NCBI GenBank assembly: GCA_051294375.1 | Contig: CM119269.1 | Span: forward strand, 5,630,050 to 5,694,049 | Direction: 5' to 3' | Length of the DNA: 64,000 nucleotides | From: Paraspadella gotoi | Lineage: Eukaryota > Chaetognatha | Part shown: positions 55,791-64,000 of the stretch, piece after piece | Layout of the letters: each line of letters begins with the position of its first letter | Position numbering within the stretch: position 1 is the first letter of the stretch | Notes under the pieces: generated by a model | Told to the model about the DNA's origin: nothing | The model's input: the letters and a program-made list of their open reading frames with translations, nothing else | Database searches by the model: none | Made by a program: the position numbers and the translations under genes

Positions 55791-57400
55791 TTGTTGCTTC
55801 GATTTCTTAGAATTGAGTGTCTAAGATCGAGGGGCCTACCTTGTTTAAAAAAAGAATTAATAAAAGCAGATTAACTGTTTAGAGTTTGTAAAAAGATTGG
55901 AGCGATCCAATTTTCCTTTATATTATGAGCAATGTATTTTTTCTTTATTTGAATAACAATACAAACTAATATCAAAGACTAAAAAATAGAAAATTTAAAA
56001 ATTACACACATTCCAATGTGTAACAGTAACTTTCATTCACGGTATTTCTGGGTGATCAGTGATCACTGATCACGTGAACCTACCAAATGAGCGTTTGATC
56101 GCACTGCATCAGAATTCCGGATGCGCCTTTTATCTTTGTATTCTATGATGTGGGTCCATGTGATCGCTTTTAGGTGATCAACGCCAACTGCACAATATAA
56201 TACATGTGCTTACAGTAAAGCTCTTATGGTGACCTCCAGTATATAGGTGGATAGACAGACGTGGGTCTATACCCATCTTCTCATTCACCTCCTCTTCATC
56301 CTCCTCCCAGGGATTGGGGCCGCGTTATGGGGAGATTCAGTTCACCTTTCTCCTCTTCTACTACTAGCTGCTCGTCCTTTTATAAACCCTCATTTTTGTC
56401 TTCAGTATAGATTTTCCTTCACCGGTCAATATATTAGTTCGTCCGCATTCTCGTCACTTTACTTTCCGGTTTAGATACCTTTTCAGAGTGACGCCCAATT
56501 GTGGTTGCTCGAACATCTAACCACAAAAAAAAAAACCAGGGATGTGCTCCAACCAGACTGATTTAGAAAACCGGAGAAAACAAAAAACAAAAAAAAAACA
56601 ACCGAAAAGTGAAGAAAAAAATAGAAAAATATGTGAAAACTTTTTCCTATTTTTTTTAAAATGAAAAGTAAAAACAAAAAACAAAAAATCGACAGTATAT
56701 TTGGATTAATTTAATTTTTTCCAATGCGCTCGTTTCCCCAACCCCGACTTTTTTTTTGGCGCAATGCCGAACAAAAATAGACAAGATCGATTTAGTCGTC
56801 ATCTTTCTTCCGATGTTTTTGTTCCTCTCGCTTCCCCGGTACGATTCGATCTTTGGTCAGCACGGCTTCCGCCATTGCTGCGAAAGAAAATTTCATAACT
56901 ACGGATAAGCCTTCGATTCTTTCTCCGCCCATGCTTTCTCACGTCTCTTTACAAGGACTCGAATCTTCGATCGGCGTGTAAAGTTGGATGGTATGAACGC
57001 AAGAATCTCGATCCGCGGAATTAAATTTTTTTTCTTTGCGCCGCCATTTTTAATCTGCCGGCTGCGTCACCGAGCCGCCGATCTCTATCTTCCTTAACCC
57101 CTAATCGCCACCGTCCTACCCTCGCTTTCCTGCCGATCCCGATCGCGATCGCCCCTCCGATCGAATTCTCTTATAAAAGATCGTTTTGCCGATTTTCGAT
57201 CATCTCGTCCGCAATCATAGCGGACCAAATGATGAACATAAACATTTCGATAACTCGTTTTTCGCGAATCGTCCCTCTCTCACCAGCCTGCGATCGCCCT
57301 TGCGAAAACAGTGACCGCCGCTACCTGCAACGACTACACTGATCGAACTCATCTCTCCCTCCTCTCTCCTCCCCCCCCGGTTAGGGATACTTTTCAGTGC
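55791..57400 (+). repeat. Partial A and complete C, third copy
   Basis: Starts abruptly after a 25-N gap within segment A (matching about 46.49 kb onward), then C at 56.22-57.40 kb. Small insertions relative to 46.5-48.1 kb become denser towards the right. Confidence 0.82.
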
Positions 57401-60400
57401 CTTCATTACTAAATATGAACTTAATTAATGACGTTTTTAAAACAATAATGGGACAGCAACGGACAGACAAAAAGTTGAACTGACGACCGCGAACACTGCA
57501 AGAGTTGCTCCGCGGAGTCCTGCCGTAGGACCACATGTCAATTAAGCCGAATGATTCATGACCCAACTCGAATTAATTAAATCTTTTTTTTATTTTATAG
57601 ATTGTAGTATTTCAATGCTTATCGTAGATGGAAAGATTATACTTAGTACTATGAACGTCGTCTTTGATACTGTTGGCTGTGTCTAACGGGACACAAAATT
57701 ATTAGTTATTCCACCACACACAATGAAACGAATATGCGTCATTAGAGAAACGAAACACGGACGATATTACCGAGTTTCCGACGTCGCGAGCTTGACATTG
57801 GACCGGGTGACGGACCACAGGCAAAGCAGAGAGAGGAGAGAGAAGAGAGACGAGATAGAGAGAGAATGAGACACGAATGGACGAGAGAGCAGAGAGAGCA
57901 GTAAGAAAAGGTATATTAGCTTTCGTCGAGTCTGCGAAGTCGTCTGACTGTGTCACCACTATGTAGTTATACTCACGTGCTAAGAGTTTGAGGGTATCGT
58001 GTCTTCTGTCCAGATGGGTCAGAGTGGTCACTGGTCTTTTAGTTCACTGGTCTAGAATCATCAAACAATCGTACGAAATGGTTCATTCTTTTAGTAAAAG
58101 GAACAGATGTCAGATAAATCGTTTCGGGTCCGGTCCGAACAATTTCTAGGGGTTTTTTAAGGAAGTATTCCAGTGTACAAATATATGTCGCCAGATAAAG
58201 TATCTCAAGAAAGTTGCTAGCATGTGCAAAAACGCCTCTGTACGTGTCAGATTTCTTTGGATTCGGGAGAGACAGCAATTGGACTTCACTCTGTACGAGT
58301 TTTACGAGCTGGCGCGGTAAGGAGAGCAGAGAGAGTGAGTAGAAGGATGAGGAGAATGATGGTAGTAGAGGAGAGAGGGGGAGAGAGAGGCTAGAGGAGA
58401 GGAGAGAGGAGTAGGCAGAACGAGGAGGATGAAGTTGCAACGGGAATCTGCCTGGTAGAGATCACGCTAACTCGTTTGCACCTCGTCGAAGACGGACAAG
58501 GGTTGAGTGCAGCCCCGGCGCGCCTCATTTGGCCATTGATATCATATCGGATGAACTCGATGTGTTAAGAAAGCGGTTGATTGCCTCAAGGCGCCGACCG
58601 TCCGATGTGATGTAACGGCCCGGCCGCCCCAATCCGTCCGCGTCCTTTGCCCTCAGACCCCGCGCTGGCCGAGCCTCACACCCGAGGCTCGCCCTATATT
58701 CGAGCGCGTAATATTTTATCGAGAATTTCTGTCCTTCCGATAGTGCTGTAGTGATTTCCAGATGAAGAAATTGGCACCATTGAGCACACGGAACACCCGC
58801 GATTTTTCAAGGGTGCAGATAAAATATGTTCACGCAATTGTCCATTAGATCTCGTGACTGTTCTTTGACGTCACGAACTTTTGTATTCTTCTCGTGAGGA
58901 TCTATGTGCAGCCTATTTTCACTTTCTGGAGCCTTCGACTGAATGGCGAGGCCCACGGTCAAATTGGATGAAAGATTCATGCGAAGTTTGATATCTCTTC
59001 GGAGCTTTTCAGAGAGTCGAGACGCTTGAGAAAGCAAAATCTTAAAGAAACTGAGTGGATGTCTGAATGCTAGTGAGGGAGCACATGTTCAACAGTACGA
59101 CCTGTCGAGGAATGTACCCCGAAGTGCGTGTTAACTATTACGCTCTTCCTTTCTTTTGTCCTATTTTAGAATTTTTCTCACGACCTCGCTTTTTCTTTTT
59201 CTTTTTTCAGTAAAAGAGAGGATAAAATTGGAGTCAAAAAATAATATGTGCCCAAGTTGTAGACCAAGCAGCAATGAACGAGAGAAAGTTAGTGGTAAGG
59301 CTGTATTGAGAACATGTATCAATTGATATAGACATATAATAGAGAAAAAAGAAATAATGAAAAATACTAAAAAATAATATAATGTAATGAAGCCCTGTCC
59401 AAAGTCAGGGACAAGATAAGCTATTTTATTATGTTATAAATTATTATGATTGGATGTTGTATCAAATGTTCATAAAAAAATAGTAGGTAAAAACATCCAT
59501 GCTTTAATTTTCCGTTCGATTCTTAATATTATCTCTCTTGTATGCGTCTGACCGTTTTGTGGTTATTCCCAATCTGGACACTTTAACCACATCACATTAT
59601 CAGCCTTATCATTTTTTTCGTTTGGTTGATTTCCCAATCCGACATGACGCATAATCAGGCCCTTTCGTGAAGGGAAGGGCAGGATTTAAGACTCGGCCGT
59701 CGCCTTTATCTCTTCTTCATTCTATAAGTCGGCTATGAATAAGTCCGGCTTATATGGGCCTCTTCGTACTCTAGACTAACATTCGAACTTTTTACAACGT
59801 GTTAAAATGACATTTTAACTCATTTTATAATTTCGTACATTTATCATTTATCATCTTGGTGTGTTAGTTGTTGTCGTTGTTAAAAATGTCAAACGCCACA
59901 TCTGCAATCCAAACGTTTTTATATTGACACAAGTTTAGATTATCTCTCTCGTCTTCTCTCTCCTCATCTCTATCTCCTGCCGTCCGCGCCTTTCCCGGGC
60001 TTCCCGTCTTCGAGTGCTGGCCCACGTCGTCTCCTACTGCCGTTTACGAGACACTGGTTGCTAGTTCACTCCGTCCGAGCAGGTCGATGTGAGGGCCCTG
60101 CCCGTCGATTATCTTGACAGCTCAGATCCTTCGCCCGCTCTTCCAGTGCCCGGTCTTCGCGTCATGACCATTCCGCTTCTTTCGATGCCGCCTGCTAGTC
60201 CATGCCTCTCATGTCTCTATCCTCTGATCCCCTCCCCTATGTCGCCAAGCCCAATTTCCGCTCGTTCGCATCTCTACCAGATCTCCCGATTCGCCGGATT
60301 CTTTCCTGGTCCCTGTCAGCGAGTGACTATCCGTGCTCCGATGTCATCTCAGCGTCTCTCCTCTCTCATTTCCTTCCGTCCTCCCTCTTCGCCATCTCGC

Positions 60401-60700
60401 GTCCCTGGGTGCTCTCAGCTCGGCTCGCAGGGCATGATGTCTGTGATAGTCGCTCCTCACCTCGTTCCTATCGTTCTACTTCCGTCATCTCGTAGTCCCG
60501 CCGCCTTCTGGCTCGTCTGATTCCTCGCGTGGTCGCCAGCCGTCGCTCACACACGATCGAGACGCCCTATGAGCCGTCCGATTCTCCTCCGCCACTAACG
60601 ATGAGACCCCCTCTCCGGCTCCAGTCAGTCCCATTCCCCTCCCCGCAACTCCACTCTCACCTCTCTCTCCTCACCTCCTCGCCCCCTCCTCTCCCCTCTT
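57400..60700 (+). repeat. Error-rich copy of segment B
   Basis: Aligns in order to 51.79-53.95 kb but with extra bases every few nucleotides (for example around 59.72-59.94 kb). The (CT)n array of B2 is replaced by ~740 bp of CT-biased irregular sequence (59.95-60.70 kb). This looks like unpolished long-read sequence. Confidence 0.75.
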
Positions 60701-60702
60701 CT

Positions 60703-60743
<41 letters not shown>

Positions 60744-60772
60744 ATTTATTCATTTCCGTTAAAAGGCATCAG

Positions 60773-60893
60773 CGTGACGGCAGTGGCGCCAATCTCGTCG
60801 GCAGCGGCGTCCGCCGTCGGCTCCGACGGCGGCGGCTGCGGCGGCGGCTGCGGCGGCGGCGTCGGCAGTGACGACGAAAGCGTCATAGAATAA
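60773..60893 (+). other. Gly/Cys-rich coding-like segment, copy 3 of 3
   Basis: Reads VTAVAPISSAASAVGSDGGG, then CGGGCGGGVG and SDDESVIE, in the same frame as the other copies, with a CAG-type acceptor and AATAAA at the stop. Confidence 0.3.
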
Positions 60894-61584
60894 ATAACAA
60901 CAACAATCTCGACGACGATCGAAAGAAAAAGACGAAAAAAAAACCGAAAAAAAAGTTTGAATATCGCAGGGGACGAATTGGTGACAGATTATATTGGAGT
61001 CGGACCAAGGAATCCGGAAAACGCCAATGATTAATAATTAATAATGAATGAGTGCGAAAAGAAAGAAAAAAATGATAAGATTAAAAATAAAAAAAGTGAA
61101 CCGACAACGACGTTTACGTTTTGAGACAACAATTAAAACTAAAAATAAAAACAAAACGACAAACGTTCACTTCTCAAAATTTTTTGCCACAATTGACAAT
61201 TTGAAACAAAAAGTGTCATGATGATTGATGATGTATAATTCGGTTTTAAGGACGTTACTATCATTATTATTATTATAAAAGACTTAATCAAACGGATAGC
61301 TTGATTGTTAATTTAAATTTATTAAATTTGTTTAATTTAAAAAAAAAATATGCAAGATTTTCTGCTATAGAAATGTCATCGAGATAGTTACTAAGGCTAA
61401 ATTTAATAAGATTTTATCATACTGTACGTACAAAATCACGCATCTCATTGAATTTTTAAAGAAAAAAAAAATGTGTTATCATTCTAGGAAATAAAATTTG
61501 TTAATTTTCAGAAATAAAAAAAAGACTACGGACTGCGATCGGATGAATGACCTCTATCGGAGAAGCTACGCAGAGGGGAAGCTT

Positions 61585-61599
61585 CCGCTAGAGGGCGCT
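61585..61599 (+). promoter_or_regulatory. CTCF-like motif
   Basis: Identical to 54820-54834 (CCGCTAGAGGGCGCT). A related AGATGGCGCTCC lies near 62845. Confidence 0.45.
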
Positions 61600-61634
61600 C
61601 TGGGCGACGCGATGACGTCGACGGCGCCGCCGAT

Positions 61635-61665
<31 letters not shown>

Positions 61666-62289
61666 AGAAGGCGACGACCGACGAACATTAGGTTAAACTG
61701 AAGGAAAAGGGAAAATAAAAGGAAAAGGAAAAGGGGAAAAAGGAAAAGGAAAAGGGAAAAAAAAAAAAAAAGGGAAGTGAGAAAATGCGAAAAAAAAAAA
61801 CCGATTTGAAAAAGATAAAAAGTTGGCGAATATCGTTTGTCGATTTCATTCAAATATAAAATCTAAAATAAAATAAAAAATCTATTTTCAAATCTAAAAG
61901 ATGTACAGAGAAACAACGTAAGCTTAAGATTTAGTCAATAAAACGTTAAGATCATTGGACCCCCCCAGTAGGTTATACTGGCAATAATAAGATAAAAAAA
62001 GTGAGATCCCGCTGTGCTGACTGCTCAGCCGGTATTAAAACCAAATGCTTCTGTAATTCGTCTATGACTACGGCGTGAGACTGCCCACGGCCACGCCCAC
62101 GGCGGATTTGTGAAAATTTATACAGTTTAAATTAAACAACATTAGTTTCTAGGGTGACCCCGCCTCAAAAATAAAAATAGAATTCACAGTATTACGACCT
62201 TTAAACCCAAAAGGGACGCACAGTTTCCCTGTTGACAAAATTCTAGGGACCCTTGAGGGAGGGTGATCGCTTCGAGTAAGGAAATGAAA

Positions 62290-62370
<81 letters not shown>

Positions 62371-62486
62371 GGACATTCGATGACGTCAGCTATTTTGAAG
62401 TCGTCACAGTCAAAAGCTTCGGCGTCAAAATCGTTTCCGACGAACAACATTTTCTCGTCATAAACGTTTCTCCCTGCGGCGACATA

Positions 62487-62487
62487 A

Positions 62488-62534
<47 letters not shown>
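62487..62534 (+). repeat. (CGT)n microsatellite
   Basis: About 16 perfect units; the homologue at 55735-55765 runs into a gap. Confidence 0.92.
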
Positions 62535-62539
62535 GTGTT

Positions 62540-62878
62540 CCCTATTTTTTTATACCCTCCTCCTAAGATAACTTAAGATTCGCTTTGTCTACCCTTACTT
62601 TCCCGACCTTTACTCTTCTTTAAGACGACGTGTCCTTCAAACGTTTTTCCCATCCCATCTCCCTCCTTCCTCTTCCATCCCACACCCTCTCTCCTTTCCT
62701 CCCCCTCCTCCCTCTTCTTCCTCCTCTTCCTCCCCGCCTCCCTCTTCCTCCCCCGCCTCCTCTTCGTCTGAAGCCTCCCCCGCTTCGACTGCCTCGATTT
62801 ATCCCCCGCGTTCTCCTCTTCCTTTTTCTCGAGGACCCGTTCGTTAGATGGCGCTCCTTTACTCCGCCCACTTCCGGT

Positions 62879-62948
<70 letters not shown>

Positions 62949-63064
62949 ATTATTTTTCATTCATACATTCCCATTCTCGATTCCTTCTTTCGTCTTCATA
63001 CATAAATTATGTATGTCAATTTCCATGTCAGTGACCATGTTTTCTCACTCCCTCTCTCTCCTCT

Positions 63065-63136
<72 letters not shown>

Positions 63137-63327
63137 TTCTCTCTCTACTGTGCTGCCCTCGCATCTGTGTACTTGGAAGGAAAGTTGCCCAGTATTTTTC
63201 CTCCCTCCTCTGTAAGCCACCTGTTTTTTTTCTCCTCCTTTGATCGTCCTCCTCCTCCCTCGTTTTCTCTCCTCCTCTCCTCCTCCTACTCCTCCCTCGC
63301 CCGCGCCTCCCACTCGCGCCTCTCTCT

Positions 63328-63398
<71 letters not shown>

Positions 63399-64000
63399 GC
63401 TATTCGTTCTCATTTTTGTCTCTCATCTCTTTCTCTCTCTCTGTTTTTTATTTTATTTTCTTTATTTTTTTTCTCGCTTTGGTCTCTCGCGCGTCGGTCT
63501 TCGTGCTCCGGATCGCGCACGCGCTCAACCTGCTCGGGCGCGGTTTTTTTTTTTCTTCTCTCTCGTGCTGTGATAAACTCGCGTGCCTCGACTCGCGCCG
63601 CTTATTTTTCATCTTTGATCACGCGAGAACGAAGGGTGTCCCCCAACAAGAATTTTTACCCAGTTCACAATCACATGAATGATTTTTTTTTCCCCTTTCC
63701 ATTGATAATTAACAAACAAAAAATTTTAAACCCTTTCTGCGCGTTAAAATAAGTTTATCCCGCCTACAAACGTGTCATCTTCTATTGTGACCCGGTGGAT
63801 CTTTGACCCTCAGGTGTTGAGATCGATCCCTACCTACCTACCTACCTACCTACTTACCTACCTACTTACCTACCTACCTACCTACCTCCCTATCGGTACC
63901 TACTCGCGTGATGACAGCCGTAAACTACCTTGTGGGCGGGAAAAACCTTCCAAGCCTGGTTCATGTCTGTTCTTTCATGTCTGTTCTTGTCTGTCCTTTT
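62540..64000. other. Pyrimidine-rich simple sequence, no gene seen
   Basis: CT arrays at 62881-62948, 63050-63148 and 63317-63400, Leu/Ser/Pro-type frames that are translations of them, and a (CCTA)n microsatellite at 63831-63888. A GC-richer patch at 63480-63600 has no supported gene. Confidence 0.6.
63831..63888 (+). repeat. (TACC)n microsatellite
   Basis: About 14 units with two TACT variants. The sequence before it, GGTGTTGAGATCGATCCC, is faintly like a pol III B box but too weak to call. Confidence 0.92.

Larger units (their letters stand above)
60700..62540 (+). repeat. Segments B (right part) and D, last copy
   Basis: Nearly identical to 53.95-55.77 kb, including the Gly/Cys-rich segment (60773-60893), CTCF-like site (61585), GAC triplet run (61635-61672), CT array (62293-62367) and CRE (62381). 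Confidence 0.88.

Noticed and set aside
60089-60520. 143-codon frame rich in Pro/Ser/Leu
   Set aside because: It lies in the error-rich copy of a CT array; the homologous position in the cleaner copy is plain (CT)n.
62149-62450. (RE)n-containing - strand frames
   Set aside because: Translations of (CT)n; the same type occurs at almost every dinucleotide array in the window.

Overview
The window is nuclear DNA of a bilaterian animal, most likely an invertebrate, from a draft assembly. It has spliced genes, long (CT)n/(GA)n and (CGT)n microsatellites, and many N gaps. Only three genes can be supported, all between about 12.2 and 28 kb. I could not fix the phylum from sequence alone.

Layout. 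1-12.1 kb: no supported gene; simple repeats, gaps on (GA)n arrays, a GC-rich block at 8.5-9.3 kb, a 0.5-kb homopyrimidine tract, and a (GAC)n-like block just before the first gene. 12.2-14.0 kb: an intronless bHLH transcription factor of the Olig family on the + strand, with a candidate TATA/Inr start and a poly(A) signal. 14.2-14.9 kb: a small two-exon gene on the - strand for a 127-residue Lys/Arg/Ser protein with a cysteine every nine residues, best read as a sperm nuclear basic (protamine-like) protein. 15-21.9 kb: simple repeats and a compound CT minisatellite. 21.9-28.0 kb: most of a CIMAP2/LEXM gene (sperm-tail PG-rich repeat family) on the + strand. I placed nine exons, including one that needs a GC-AG intron and an 11-nt microexon. 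The joined frame is 377 codons plus stop. The first ~50 codons were not found.

28-34 kb holds no clear gene: a tRNA-Leu 3' fragment, a possible orphan exon at 29.1 kb and one unrecognised 113-codon frame. About 34-62.5 kb is several direct and inverted copies of the same 8-10 kb of non-coding sequence. All four 25-N gaps lie at copy boundaries. One copy (57.4-60.7 kb) is full of scattered small indels typical of unpolished long reads, so much of this duplication is probably an assembly artefact. 62.5-64 kb is pyrimidine-rich simple sequence.

The genes do not form a pathway. CIMAP2 acts in cilia and sperm tails and the cysteine/arginine protein is probably a sperm chromatin protein, so two of the three may be male-germline genes; that is inference. 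Olig is a neural-fate regulator.
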